Shown piece after piece: positions 1 through 12,430 of a stretch of DNA of 64,000 bases. The position numbers and the translations under genes are program-made. Origin of the DNA: Lumnitzera littorea (Eukaryota > Streptophyta > Magnoliopsida > Myrtales > Combretaceae); the NCBI GenBank assembly GCA_024138015.1, contig JAMXBB010000009.1:9667661-9731660 (forward strand), in the 5' to 3' direction. Within the stretch, counting starts at the first letter, position 1. The number at the start of each line of letters is the position of its first letter. The notes under the pieces were generated by a model that was given only the letters and a program-made list of their open reading frames with translations, searched no databases and was not told the DNA's origin.

Positions 1-1890
1 GCAGATATGGGACGCTGTGCCAAAGCCACATGCTCACAAGGAGACTCCACTTAGCGAATTTTTCAATGTAGGCTCTGCATTCCATCTACCAGATTTCTGT
101 TTTTCTTTCTTTCTTTCTTTCTTTTTAATAAATAATATCTTTCAAAAGAAATTATAATATTTAGTTTATTGTTGTCTGAATCTCTAGGTAGAAGTTGTGG
201 CTCTTTCCAGTTATGAAGAGAAGGAAGAGCAATTCAAGGAGCAGGTATCCGTAACTTGCAAGCTTGTCCATGAAGGAAAAAAACCTTTTTTTTCTCCCCC
301 CAATCAGAAGGAATACCAAAAAAGGAATGCTAGAAATCACATGTCATGAAATGTCCAATAATCTCACCTGCATGGTTATTTTTGAATATATAAGTAGATG
401 AATTTGACTGGGAAATCAGTCCTTGATATGATCATATTTTTCTTGCAAAAGCATTATAGATTATATTCTGATTATCTTTTCAGGAAATTGGTAAATGTTT
501 GTTGCAAAAATATACAGCCATATCTCTACTGATTTCTGTTATGATGTTGATATTGTAGTTTTTAATGTGGTCCAATAATCACCTCTCACTTCAGCTATAT
601 AGTTTCCTACTTGCGATAAATGTTGTATCTGCTGCAACTGAATGATGTTATGAGTGACATTTCTCTTTTTTAAATTTTTTATTTCATTATTTAGTTTAGT
701 TTTTGAGTGAATTTATTTTCTTTTGTATGCTTATTATTGGAAAAGGTGGCCAACCTAAGACAAAGATTTTTTCATTCCATTGCACCTGGTGGACTTGCTG
801 GGGATAGAAGGGGTGTGGTTCCTGCTTCTGGATTTTCTTTCAGTTCGCAGCAAATATGGAAAGTTATTAAGGAAAATAAGGACCTTGACCTACCTGCTCA
901 TAAGGTGAGATTAATTTGAAACAGAAGTCTCCCTTAGATGCTGATCCTTATCCTGATTTTTGTTTTGGTCCAAACAATCTTTAGGTCATGGTGGCTACTG
1001 TGCGCTGTGAAGAAATTGCAAAAGAAAAGTATGCCAGTTTTGCTGAAAATGAGGTCAGTGTCTATATGTTATACTTAATAAATATGTTTGATCCTTCTAT
1101 CATATTTCATCAAACATAATAATCTACCTAATGTTTATAGGAATGGCTGTTATTGCAAGAAAATGTCCAGTCTGGACCTGTTCCTGGTTTTGGAAGGAAG
1201 CTGAGCTCAATACTTGATGCTTGCTTATCAGGGTAATGGATCTGTTCTGTATATGCTTATCACTTGATATTTTTATTTGCATGGTGTTTTCATAGAGGTG
1301 CATGAACCATGATTATTTTGGGTTTTTCACGACAGCAGTTGTGGTCTTCCCCTGCCCTCCCCTCTCTTTAACAGGGAGAACAAAGTGAAGCTAGTGAAAG
1401 TATTCAGTAAAGCAACCATGGCATTGGCTAGTGGAGAGTTCTTTGTTGGTGATATGAGTTAGTTGCAGAATATTTTGATGCAATCTCACTGTTGCTATAT
1501 CTTAGTGGTCTAAATGCACTATGTGAGAAGAAGTGGCATAAGAAAATAATTGTTGCTGTGTGGAAAATCGTGCGATTCACAAAGCGTGTCATATTTATGA
1601 AAATGTGCTTTAGTAGATAGCTCTACTGAAATCACTACAACTTTCAAACCATTCAGTTTTTAGATTCTTGATAAAACTGCTTGTGTGGACTGTGTAAGGT
1701 TGTGACTATGTGGAGTAGGATGTATAAAATAAAGGGAAGGAATGCACGTGTTGCTTTAATGTTGATAAAGATTGATATTTATTGGGATAGATGAATGCTT
1801 GATCTGCAAAATTAAATAGTAACAATGATAGTGCATCACTCTGGGACATGCGAATGATAAATTGACTAGTTCTTTGGTTCAAGGAACTAT

Positions 1891-1925
<35 letters not shown>

Positions 1926-4900
1926 TTAAGATCTTGTAGTGATTTATTAAACAAAATTCACTTAGGTTTTCTTTACAGCATAATTTGGTAGCACTACAGT
2001 GCGATAGATGAAACTGACTGTACTGGAGTTGTTTTAAATACTTTTTATGGTTGTTGCTTGGAGAAGTCCTAATTTTGATCTTTACAGCTTAAAGTGGTGG
2101 ATTAACCTACTGTTATTTCATTGTCTAACTGTATACGCAGATATGATTCAGAAGCTATATATTTTGATGAAGGTGTCAGATCGGCAAAGAGAGCACAGCT
2201 TGAGGAAAAGCTGCTACAAGTAAGCATTGTTCAAGTCCTTTTCCTATTACTGAGATTATTGTATGTTTCGGAGACTTCAACATTTTCTGTCATATCTGGA
2301 TTTTTGATTTAGAAGCTTGAAATTGTGATATATGTTCTTCTGGTGTTTGGGTAGAATTGTGGAACTGGGCTTTTGATGCTCTGCATGAAAATTATATCCT
2401 GTTGCTCTACTTAATTCTTTTCCCCCATGGCTTAGCTGCATATTACTCTGTATTTTCTCATACTCTACAATTTCTTGTCAGCTTGTGCAACCTGCTTTCC
2501 ATTCCATTCTGGGACATTTGAGGTCTGGTACTTTGGAAAAATTCAAGGAAGCATTTGATAAGGCCTTAAATGGAGGAGAAGCATTTTCATCAACTGCTCG
2601 GAATCTGTCTAAATCATTTATAGTTATGTTTGAGGAAGGGTGTGCAGGTATGTACTACCTTACGTGAGAGAGTAATTGTGTGTTGAAGACAGCTAGAAAT
2701 AAAAGTTAAAATAGTTATAGAGAAAGATCTAATGTAGGCATGACCTTATCTAAAACTTCTGTAGAATACGTGTAATCATAGCATTCCTGATTGAACCTGC
2801 TTGATGCAACTGAGAATCAACCTTGATACCTTTTCTCTCCATGTGTATGTGGGATTGGGTTTGATGAATGCGATCTAATGTGTAATCGAGAGTGGTGTCT
2901 TTTCAATGTTTATGGGTTATTTTTGGCTTTCTGAGCATGGAATTTGACAAAACTAAATTTTATATGATAACAATACTTTGACAGATGCTGTTATTGAGCA
3001 AGCAAACTGGGACACATCAAAAGCAAGAGAGAAACTCCGGCGTGATATTGATGTACATATTGCTTCAGTTCGTGCTGCTAAGCTCTCAGAACTTACCAAA
3101 GAGTATGAGGTATCATAATTATAAGGCTTCTCCTTCTTCTGTCTACCTATTATGGTAATGCTGCAGACTCTTGATCGTTAGTTCGTGCATCAAAGTTAAT
3201 TAGTTGCTATGGTACATTTTTAGGCAAAACTTACTGAGGCATTATCAGGGCCAGTAGAGGCTCTTTTAGATGGAGCTAGTGATGAGACTTGGCCATCAAT
3301 CCGGAAACTTCTTAGGCGTGAGACTGAATCAGCTGTCTCTCAGTTCTCTGATGCACTTTCGGGTTTTGACTTGGATGAACAATCCAAAGAAAAGATGCTT
3401 GCTGGTTTACAAGATTATGCAAGAGGTGTGGTAGAATCAAAGGCGAAGGAAGAAGCTGGAAGAGTCCTGATGCGCATGAAAGAACGGTACAATGGCACTA
3501 TTGGATGTGGATTGGGTTTTGGGTTATTGCAACTTCAACCGAAAGCGATTTTTTTCTTAAAATCTTATTTATGCAGGTTCTCAATGTTGTTTAGCCATGA
3601 TGCTGAGTCTATGCCAAGAGTATGGACTGGGAAAGAAGATATTCGAGCAATCACCAAGACTGGTCGCTCAGCAGTATGACATACTTAGCTGTCTCATTTA
3701 TTTATTTTTCCTGGGTCAACCTTTGATTTTGCGTTTCGCCATGCCGTTTTATTTGGTTTAAATGTGGCAGTCCCTGAAATTGCTGTCGGTAATGGTGGCA
3801 ATTCGCTTGGATGATGAGCCAGACAAGATTGAGAGTACGTTATCTACTGCTTTGCTAGAACCCCAGAGTAGTGGTACAGTAACTGACCGGAGCATTACAA
3901 CAGTTGATCCACTGGCTTCAAGCACTTGGGAAGAGGTTGCTCTCTGTTTATACTGAATATTTCTCTTTAGATATTCATTGCAGTCAAGACTGATAATTAC
4001 TGATCTCTCTTTATCTGGCTGAAATAGAAAAATACATATATGATTAACATCAAGCTGTAGAAACTGCATGATTTGATCTTGTAGACCATTAAAGAATAAG
4101 TTTTAAACAGTTGCACAAACTTATCTGCTAGATGAGCACTATTATGTGGAAAATTCTAGCTTTCTATGACGGTGTTGTGTATGAGTAAGGCCTGAAGCTT
4201 TGTTCTGCTTGAGTTTCCTTTGCTAAGTTTCTTTCAGCTGCTCATCATCCATCATGTATTGCAGGTCCCATCATCGAAAACCTTGATCACTCCTGTTCAG
4301 TGCAAATCTTTGTGGAGGCAGTTTAAGACAGAGACCGAGTACACGGTTTCTCAGGCCATTTCTGCTCAGGCATCTCTCTTTTCCCTTTCCCTCCTATTGT
4401 TACATTTTTTGGTTCAATGTTTATGAAATGAATTTGGATGGTGCTGATGGAGAATATCATTAAAGGTCACTTGAGGGGACCAGTCAGTTGCAAAGGCTCA
4501 GATCCTTTGTGATACTACTACTTGGGCCATATTTTGTGGGTAAATTCCGGTTGCTCCTTGGTTGAGAAGAGTGAATTGTTAAAAAGTGAAAAGTGAGTAT
4601 AGAGGAAGAATGAGAGTTATTTGGAATTGGGAATCAGGCTGTAGGTTAGAATATTTTTCAGCTTCTAGACCAAGTGAAATGGTTTGATGTGCGTTATTAA
4701 TTCTACGAGGATTTGCCTGTTTTTAACCGGTTGTTGACGCATTCAAATTTTTGTTTTTCAACTGGATTTGAGTACTCCATCCCAGCTTAACCTTGGTGGC
4801 TTAAAAACGTTGAATCCGGTGTTTGTGTTTTATGAATCACTCATTTTAGCCAAATTCCTCGTTAAGTGCTCTTTCATAGATGGCTGATCCCTTCCTCTAT

Positions 4901-5808
4901 GTTTGTGATCAGGAGGCTAACAGGCGCAACAACAACTGGATGCCTCCTCCATGGGCTATTGTTGCAATCATTGTTCTTGGGTTCAATGAATTCATGACAT
5001 TGTTAAGGTATCTTGTGTTCCATCCTTTTAATTCTTTTTTCTTTTCGAGCATGTATGTTGCAGTGGAAGTCTCTATTCTGACAGTGCTCAATACATTCTT
5101 TCAGAAACCCGCTATATATGATTGTATTATTTGTTGGTTACTTACTCTCCAAGGCACTATGGGTACAGCTTGATGTCTCTGGAGAGTTCCGCCATGGCGC
5201 TGTGAGTGTCACTTTCTAGCTTTGGGTTTTATTCCATCGTGTTGTTCTTGAATCTTCTGTGTACTCTGTGAAGCATTTTGTTCAAAGAAAAGTTTGCTTT
5301 CCAGTTGGATTGACTTCAACTTTTAAATGAATGCTTGATCTGATAAATCTTCAAAAGTTACTCCTGAACTTCAGACAGACACATACACGCATAGATAATA
5401 TATCTACGTGCATTTTTTTTGTGGCACATAGACAGAAATATGGTACTACCGTTAGATATCAAAGGGCTCTGAGTACAATAGTTCTGATAGTCACTATAGC
5501 ACTTTTTGTTGATTGTATGAGTTATGCTTATATAATTCGTGGATACTAATATCTGAATTTATGTGTTTTTCTTTCAGCTAACTGGGATTATAGCCTTGTC
5601 TAGTAGATTTGTTCCCACAATCATGAACCTTCTTAAGAAACTTGCAGAGGAAGGGCAATTGGCAACTGGAAATAATCCCCAGCCAAATCCTGCGCTAGGA
5701 TCCAGGAGTTTCCATAACGGTACTACTAGTAGTTTCTCTTCTACAGCATCGTCTCAAGTTACAGCAGAAAGTGGAAATGAGTACTCAAGCCCTTCAAAAG
5801 AAGATTAG
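1..5808 (+). CDS. RHD3: RHD3/SEY1/atlastin-type ER membrane GTPase, 3' part of gene (15 exons)
   Basis: Dynamin-like GTPase family that fuses endoplasmic reticulum tubules; Arabidopsis RHD3 is needed for root-hair growth. Exons read by translation and splice sites: 1-67 (may extend left), 188-244, 746-904, 985-1053, 1141-1232, 2141-2219, 2482-2647, 2985-3109, 3224-3486, 3577-3673, 3771-3935, 4265-4369, 4913-5007, 5105-5201, 5578-5808 (stop TAG 5806). All phases join, giving 621 residues; known RHD3 proteins are about 800, so most of the GTPase domain with its nucleotide-binding motifs lies left of the window. Visible family blocks: IWDAVPKP at the start, GGLAGDRRGVVPASGFSFS, MPRVWTGKEDIRAITK, ITPVQCKSLWRQFK. 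The two-segment membrane hairpin is encoded by exons 4913-5007 (PPWAIVAIIVLGFNEF) and 5105-5201, followed by an amphipathic helix and a Ser-rich tail. Intron 4370-4912 starts with GC rather than GT. A RHD3-like paralogue is possible; the family is not in doubt. Confidence 0.95.
1888..1925. repeat. (AT)n microsatellite in an RHD3 intron
   Basis: An almost pure AT dinucleotide run with one phase slip (aa at 1900-1901), inside the 1233-2140 intron. It is probably length-variable between individuals. Confidence 0.85.
4370..4912 (+). other. GC-AG intron of the RHD3 gene
   Basis: The preceding exon ends in ...ISAQ and the next begins EANRRNNNW, which is continuous in the family. The only junction that keeps this reading is CAG|GCATCT at 4369/4370 and CAG|GAGGCT at 4912/4913. 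The donor is therefore GC. All the other donors in this gene read as GT. Confidence 0.8.
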
Positions 5809-6988
5809 ATTAGACGAGGGTGCTGAACTGATGGAAGTTTCTTATGTTTGATAACTCCTCCACATGGAGGAAGAGCCCTGGTGTTGGCCATGCAATTCAC
5901 TAAAAACCTGCAAGAAGGGTTTTGAAGGCATTTATTTTTACTACGGTGCCACCATACAGAGGTTTTGGTCCAAGGTTGAGCTGTGGGCTATATCATAATG
6001 TATAAGATTTGAAAGCTTTTCTCTCTCTTTTTTTCACCTCTGGAGTAATGTGTTTTGAATGACTTGACAGCTGATTGTGCTGGTAGGTATTGTGCCTTTG
6101 TACTATAGCATTAGTCTTCTATAGGGCCATATGAGGAAATCATTTTGAACTTAGAATTGGGAAGGTCACGCTTGTCTTCAGGTTATATTTCTGAACTTTA
6201 AGAGGAACTGAAAAACTCTCTAGAGGAGAAGTATGTATCTGTTTCTAGTGAAATTTTGATTTGTATGGCATATCAGACACATTGCTCTCTCTCTCTCAAT
6301 GCACACTTCGGTTTCCACAAACATGTTTTATGTATTATATATATAGATATATATATTCCGTTCTATGATTATATCCAATAACAAAGATAGGTCTTGGTTA
6401 AATTTTCTATTCTAAACAGTTGGTAATAAAACCAGTACTAATGTTCCAAATTGGAGAAAGTATACAGGGATTATGATAATCTTTTCCATATATTTTACAA
6501 GAAAACTTCAAACGAGATCTGATTTCTTATTCTGTGATGCTCAACTCTGCATATTCTGACTCGAAAATTGAGTAATTTAGAATTTTAATACAGGGTTCTA
6601 CATGAGTTTATAATTTTTACTTGAAAAGTTAGATTAAGTTTGTTCTGTTTTGATGTCTCCACTCAAGCTTATTTAGGCTGAAGGAGACAAATGTTGTGAA
6701 GTTTGTGCTTCACTTAATAGACTATTCAACAAGTTTGAGCGCAATTTAACCATAGTTGAATCCAATTGGAGTAAACATAAAATAAGAAGAAGAAGAAGAA
6801 GAGAGAGAGAGAGAGTAAGTTTTGACAGGACCATGAAATAGGTGGCGGATGGCGAAAATGTGGGGTTCTCAAATTAATTCTGGCTACATTTCACCTTAAT
6901 CTTAGCCAGCGAAGGAAAGAAACTAACACCGCGGATTGTACTTCCACTTTTCCAATCATATACCATAAAGAGACATTACTATAAATAT
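5809..6988. other. RHD3 3' UTR and short intergenic space
   Basis: Begins as the 3' UTR of the RHD3 gene; the polyadenylation site was not located. A CT run lies at about 6282-6298 and a GAA/GA microsatellite at 6785-6816. No coding sequence was recognised up to the left LTR of the element starting at 6989. Confidence 0.6.
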
Positions 6989-8218
6989 TGATAACTTTTA
7001 TTTTTAAATACATTTCACATGGTAATTTTATAGTATTTTTCTTATATATTTGTTTTTTTTTTTAAATTGATATTTAATTGAGTAAAATTTTGATTTTAAG
7101 GTTTGAATGCGTTCTCGGATTGAAAACGAAGAAAAAGAATTAAGTTTTACTCAATTTAAAGTTCAAATGAATGAGTTATGAAATTTTGAAGTTTGCAATT
7201 TTTTGTTAGAAAGTTATACAGTCTGGGACACAATACTGTGTCCATGCAGGATGATTTTTTGTGCTAAGTGTCCTAGGTTGTGTTCAGTGACGAAAAAAAA
7301 AACTTCACAATATATTATATAAGGACTTATGAGAGTTTTGCACATAACTTTTGAACATTCAAAAAGAGAAGAGACTTGAAGAGAAAGGAAAAAAAGATGG
7401 AAGTAACACCCGACTATAAGATTAAAGAGATTTTTCATCAATAAAAGGGATATTTTCATTTTTCATTTTTTATTTCTTGATTTTGTTGCAATTCGTTTTT
7501 AATTTCATCATAATATCTTAAGATTCTTGTATTTAGGATTGTGGAACTTAGGGTTTCATGTGATTATTAGATTTATCGATAATTTTCAATAAAGTTTATA
7601 TCTTTTTTTATTCAATTATGTTTTTTCATTGTTAATTAATATTTCTAAGGTATCAATTTATGATATTATGTATAATGATTGAGAAATTACATGTGTAATG
7701 AGATCTTGACATAATTAAAGAGAATTGCATGTGTACTTAAAGATAAGTTACATAATTCTTTCGGAAAGTTGTTATTTTGTGTAAAAATTCATTGTATATT
7801 AATATGATTCTAAATTATATTACTAAGTAAAGAGATTCTAGTAAATAATTTAGGATTAGGGTTAATATGCTTGAGAAAGTTGTTAACTTTAGTTGTGAAT
7901 CCCTTCGATCAAGAATAATAGAGATGGAATTGGATATATTTTTAGCGATCACATATTAAACACTAAAGGAAATAATTCCTAAATACGTTATTTACTTTCT
8001 TGAAGTCATTTTTAATTTTATTACTTCCTAAATTACTTAGTCAAGTCTTATAATTAGATTAGTTTATTAATTTTAGTATTTTTAATTCATTCAACCCATC
8101 ATAATTTTCCAGTTAGATAATAGAGTTAAAATTAGTATTAGTATTCGAGGTCTCTAAGGGATCGACTCGGACTTACGTTCTCTATATTAAAACCGATAAG
8201 TGTACTTGACTTGTATCA
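6989..8218 (+). repeat. 5' LTR of the non-autonomous element
   Basis: Starts TGATAACT and ends TATCA. It aligns along its whole length with 11025-12248; for example the block around 7107-7160 (GTTTGAATGCGTTCTCGG) recurs at 11146. Confidence 0.92.
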
Positions 8219-8224
8219 AGTTTT

Positions 8225-8242
8225 TGGCGCTTTTGCTAAGGA
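8225..8242 (+). promoter_or_regulatory. Degenerate primer-binding site, tRNA-Asp type
   Basis: TGGCGCTTTTGCTAAGGA starts seven bases after the LTR end. It matches 13 of 18 positions of the complement of the plant tRNA-Asp 3' end (TGGCGCCGTTGCCGGGGA). The mismatches indicate decay. Confidence 0.7.
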
Positions 8243-8551
8243 CTTTGATATTAAGAACACTTATAGCTTTGTTAGTTTAACCATTCTTATCTTAGTTTTT
8301 CATTATTTTTTTTTTAATTGTTTTAAGTTGCGACTGATCTTTATATTTTTCCTCTTTACGATAAGAAGCCAGTCAAAAGATTTGATTGAATTTGATCTTG
8401 AAATTAAGAGGATGGCTTGGTGAAATTTTTTTGATTTTGCATTCTAGTTTATCTTTTCTTAACATTTGCATATTCTATTTTATTGTTTGTGAATTAGGGT
8501 TGAGGATATTTTAATTTATTGATTTGAATTGACTTAGCTATTAAGATTAAT

Positions 8552-9574
8552 ATGAAGTATGGTTCGTGCAATCAAGGCGATAGCTATTGGAATTCTTCTT
8601 GTAGCAATTATGTGGAACCTATACCTATAGACTATGAGGATATGTGTCGATATTGTGGGTATCATTATTGTTTTTGTCAATGTTTTAATCTTGATATCCA
8701 ACATACACATTATTCCAATTTCCAGGGAGAGCAACCCAAAAAGAAATCTCTAGAGAAAATTCTTATGGATTTCTTGGAAAAATATGAAACCAAGGACCCT
8801 TGCACTTTTAATGACCCAATCTATAACCAAATTGCTTTTTCATATCAACCTAGTATATAGGTAAATGAGCGGCTACAAGAAAAAACTATGATAGAGTTGG
8901 CTAGTAAACATTGAGAGAAGTATAGCACCTTTGAACTTAGTAGCTTTATCCTTTTACCACCCTCAACTACCTTATTATATCACTTTAGGTCTTCAAAGAA
9001 TGAGTCTTTCAACCCTCTTTTAGAGAGTGGTCATTTAGGACACATGAAAGAATTCTTAAGTAATAGAGAGAGTGAGCTGGTGGATGAAGGAGAAAAGGTG
9101 TTGGCAAATCTAGAAGATCCTATCAACCATGAATGTAAAGCAAAATGTTTTGAGAGTAAAGAGGAGTTAGGGGAGAACACTAATGTAACCATTAACTCCC
9201 ATAATCTAAAAGTGCTTCGTAACATGAGTGAAGAGTATGAGAATCTCTTAACCTCAGTTAATGACATTAAAGAGGTTGACAAATAAGTTAATGCAATTGA
9301 AATAAAGTCCTCTTTATTTTCTTATTATGAATCTTTTGCAAAAGTAGTATTTGAGATGGAATGCTTTGAGTTTCCAAGATATGTTGTCGAGTTTAAGGAA
9401 ATAGCTATAATTAAATCTTCTCCTATTGCTGAACCTACCATGAGTGATTTCAGGAGAACTGAGCTACACTTGAGTATATATTTGTTAAGAAAAGAGTTCC
9501 CCACATCCTCTTTAGCTTTATGGAAATGGGATACTTTCCCATGGGACCTTGGTGGAGGCAATTCAAGTTTTTGA
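8552..9574 (+). pseudogene. Unknown single-frame protein of the non-autonomous element, three in-frame stops
   Basis: One frame runs for 341 codons from ATG 8552, interrupted only by TAG at 8858, TGA at 8912 and TAA at 9283. Each stop is one C-to-T change from CAG, CGA or CAA. The N-terminal part has a cysteine cluster (CRYCGYHYCFCQCF). The middle is acidic and lysine-rich, with likely helical stretches (EYENLLTSVNDIKEVDK). The C-terminus ends in an aromatic block, LWKWDTFPWDLGGG. I do not recognise it as gag, protease or any pol domain. The cysteine cluster is not a CCHC knuckle. Persistence of one frame over 1 kb in AT-rich DNA argues it was once translated. Function unknown. Confidence 0.6.
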
Positions 9575-9804
9575 TTTTTAGAAGTAGTTCCAATTTTATT
9601 TTTCACTTTATTTTTCTTTGACGCATTTCATTTTCTTTATTTTGCAAGGTCTTTAGGCATTCAATGGATAGAATCTTGTAGCATGGCAATTTCAAGGAAT
9701 TTGGTGTCAAAGTGCTTAACTTAGGGAAGTTTCAGCTTTCCTTTTATCCTTTATTTTTCTTTCTTTCCCTTTTTCGCTTTTGATTTTTATACTTTGATTA
9801 TTAA

Positions 9805-9828
9805 GCGTACATTGAGGATAATGTACGC
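9805..9828. repeat. Perfect 9 bp hairpin in the non-autonomous element
   Basis: GCGTACATT, a 6 nt loop, then AATGTACGC. It is followed by a purine-rich stretch (AAGGAAGGGG) that resembles the internal polypurine region of Athila-like elements. This could be a structural element in the RNA or chance. Confidence 0.6.
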
Positions 9829-10288
9829 TATTAAGTTTAAGGAAGGGGTATATATAAATTTGTTATTATTTAGGGGACTAATTATTTACATTTGACCAAA
9901 TTAATTTTTAAGTTAACTTATAATAGGTGATTAATAAGTGTTGGAATTTGAAGCATTGGGCTAAATTAACTATTTCATCTTGATCATTATTGATCTTATT
10001 ATATTTTACTAGCATTGATTAGTCGAATCTTTGGAGGGTAAAATTACGAGTTATTTAGCTTAGGACTCTAGGACTTGAGGTTGGAATAACATCATTAATT
10101 GAAAGTTAGTCATGGTTATTTTTAAATTTATTTTAATGTATACCTTTCTCTTGGAAATTTTTAGAGCCCTATAATTTTTAGCTAGTAAACAAACAAATAA
10201 ATGAAATTCTTCTTTTGAGAAATCCCTAAAAAATTGTAATGATTGGAGGTAAAAAGTAATAACAAGTGTATAAATAGTTAAAAAAAAA

Positions 10289-10496
10289 TTGATACGAATT
10301 CGTCTTGATCCATAAGAAGAGCGAGATTGAGTCCCAATGGCAATACCAATGAAAAAAAAAAAATTGGTATGGATCAGCCTTGATCTGTCAGAAGAGCAAA
10401 GTTCTTTCCTACTACTAATATGAGGGATAAGTTGGTATGGATCGGTTTTGGTCTGTCGGAAAAGCGAGATTCTTTTCCTCTACCAATACAATTGTT
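10289..10496. repeat. Three degenerate tandem copies of a roughly 70 bp unit
   Basis: Each unit has the pattern GATACGAATTCGTCTTGATC / GGTATGGATCAGCCTTGATC / GGTATGGATCGGTTTTGGTC, followed by TGTCAGAAGAGC-like sequence and a CTACCAATA-like tail. The first two units are separated by an A-tract. They lie in the non-coding 3' part of the element. Confidence 0.75.
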
Positions 10497-11024
10497 CATT
10501 AAAGGTAATTGTGCTTAAAAAAAATAAATTTAAAAACCTCCTAACAAAATCATGAACTAGGGGGATGATCAGAAGATGAGTGGATATAAAATGTGTTTGT
10601 TTTGGATTATGGTACTTAGTGAGATTGAGGAGAGAATTGTATACACTTTAGTTAAATGGACAAAATTTTTATGACTCTTTCCTAACTAGCGAGATATTAA
10701 ATCCAATTTCGAGTTTAGGAATCCTTAATTAAATGACTCGGGTAAACTTTAATTTTCATAAATTAACTAGTGACCTTTAGTATTAAGTATTATTAGAGCA
10801 TTTGAATATGGTTAGGTAAAATTATGACATTGTTAAAGGTGAAATTGATTGACTTTATTATTACAAGTTAATTGAAAATAATTTTCTTACTTTTCTTCTG
10901 GTTAAGTGTATTCATTCACCGGTTTCTTAGATAGCATTAAATTTTTATTTAGCGTTTTTTGTCTCAAAATTTTGTTTTGATTTATTTACTTGAAGATAAG
11001 TAAATGCTCAAGTATAGGGAAGTT

Positions 11025-12248
11025 TGATAACTCTTATTTTAAATACACTTTACATGGTGATTTTATAGTATTTCCCTTACATTTTTATTTTTGTTTTTGT
11101 TTTTAAAAAAATTAATACTTAATTGAGTAAAAGTTTGATTTTAAGGTTTGAACGCGTTCTCGGATTGAAAACGAAGAAAAGAAATTAAGTTTTACTCAAT
11201 TTGAAGTTTAAATGAATGAGTTATGAAGTTTTGAAGTTATACAAACAATAGGAGAAAGTAGCAATTTTTTGTCAGAAAGTTACACAGCTTGGGACACAAT
11301 TATGTTCCTAGGCTGTGATGTATTCTAGATTGTGTCCATGCAAGATGATTTTTTTGTACTAAGGTTAGTAAGTTACACAACCTGGGGATACCATTGTATC
11401 CCAGGTTGTGTCTTGGATATTTAAAAAGAGAAGAGATATGAAAAGAAAAAAGAGAAAAAGGTGGAAGCAATACGTAACTTTAAGATTGAAGAGATTTTTC
11501 ATCAACAAAAAGAGTTTTTCATATTTTATTTCTTGATTTTATTGCAATTCGTTTTTAATTTCATCATGATAGCTTAAAATTCTTATATTTAGGATTGTGG
11601 AATTTAAGATTTCATGTGACTATTAGATTTATTGATAATTTTCAATAAAGTTTCTTTCTTGATTCAATTATATGTTTTCGTTATTAATCGATATTTATAG
11701 GGTATCAATCTATAATATTATACATGATGATTAAGAAATTATATGTGTAATGAGATTTTGACATAATTGGAGAGAATTGCATGTGTATTTAAAGATAAGT
11801 TACATGATTCTTCTAAAAAATTGTTCTTTTGTGTAGAAATTCATTGTATATTAATGCGATTCTAAATTATATTACTAAATAATTTAGGATTATGGTTAAT
11901 ATAGTTGAGAAAGGTGTTAACTTTGGTTGTGAATTCTTTTAATCAAGAATAATAGAAATTGAATTGAATATATTTTTAACGGTCACATGTTAAATACGGA
12001 AATAATTCCTAAATACGTTATTTACCTTCTTGAAGTTGTTTTTAATTTTATCGTTTCCTAAATTACTTAGTCAAGTCTCATAATTAGATTAATTTGTTAA
12101 TTTTAATATTTTTAATTCATTCAACTCATCATAATTTTTTTATTAGATAATAGAGATAAGATTAGTATTCGTATTCGAGGTCTTTAAGAAATTGACTCAG
12201 ACTCACGTTTACTATATTAAAACCAATAGTTGTACTTACCTTGTATCA
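11025..12248 (+). repeat. 3' LTR of the non-autonomous element
   Basis: Pairs with 6989-8218 and is followed by the AATAT duplication. The purine-rich AGTATAGGGAAG just upstream (11011-11022) is the likely polypurine tract. Confidence 0.92.
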
Positions 12249-12430
12249 AATATCTTATATCCATATGATTTTACAAGCTTTTCACTAGAACATAAGGGTA
12301 TAGCAAAATCAATCTACTTGTCACAACACATTCTCTCGTCTGTCTAAAAGCAGAAACGAGAAATGCCTTACAAAGGAATAGGGGAAATCCTCAGTAGGTC
12401 TCTGGCTAAAGCTTTAAGGACATTCCATGT
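12249..12430 (-). other. ALE2 3' flank squeezed by an LTR
   Basis: Only 182 bp lie between the ALE2 stop codon and the end of the 3' LTR; the first five bases are the AATAT duplication. The gene's 3' UTR must end here or run antisense into the LTR. Confidence 0.7.

Larger units (their letters stand above)
6989..12248 (+). mobile_element. Non-autonomous LTR retrotransposon (LARD-like), complete, 5.26 kb
   Basis: Two direct repeats of 1230 and 1224 bp both start TGATAACT and end TTGTATCA, flanked by the 5 bp duplication AATAT at 6984-6988 and 12249-12253. The internal 2.8 kb encodes no protease, reverse transcriptase or integrase. Just after the left LTR is a primer-binding site resembling the tRNA-Asp type used by Athila-like Ty3/gypsy elements. 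A short frame ending at about 8423 contains SKDLIEFDLEIKRMAW, similar to the gag start of those elements (a match from memory). A longer unknown frame follows at 8552-9574. Mobilisation would need proteins from another element. The LTRs differ by many substitutions and small indels, so this is not a recent insertion. It sits between two convergent genes, ending 183 bp from the ALE2 stop codon. Confidence 0.93.
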
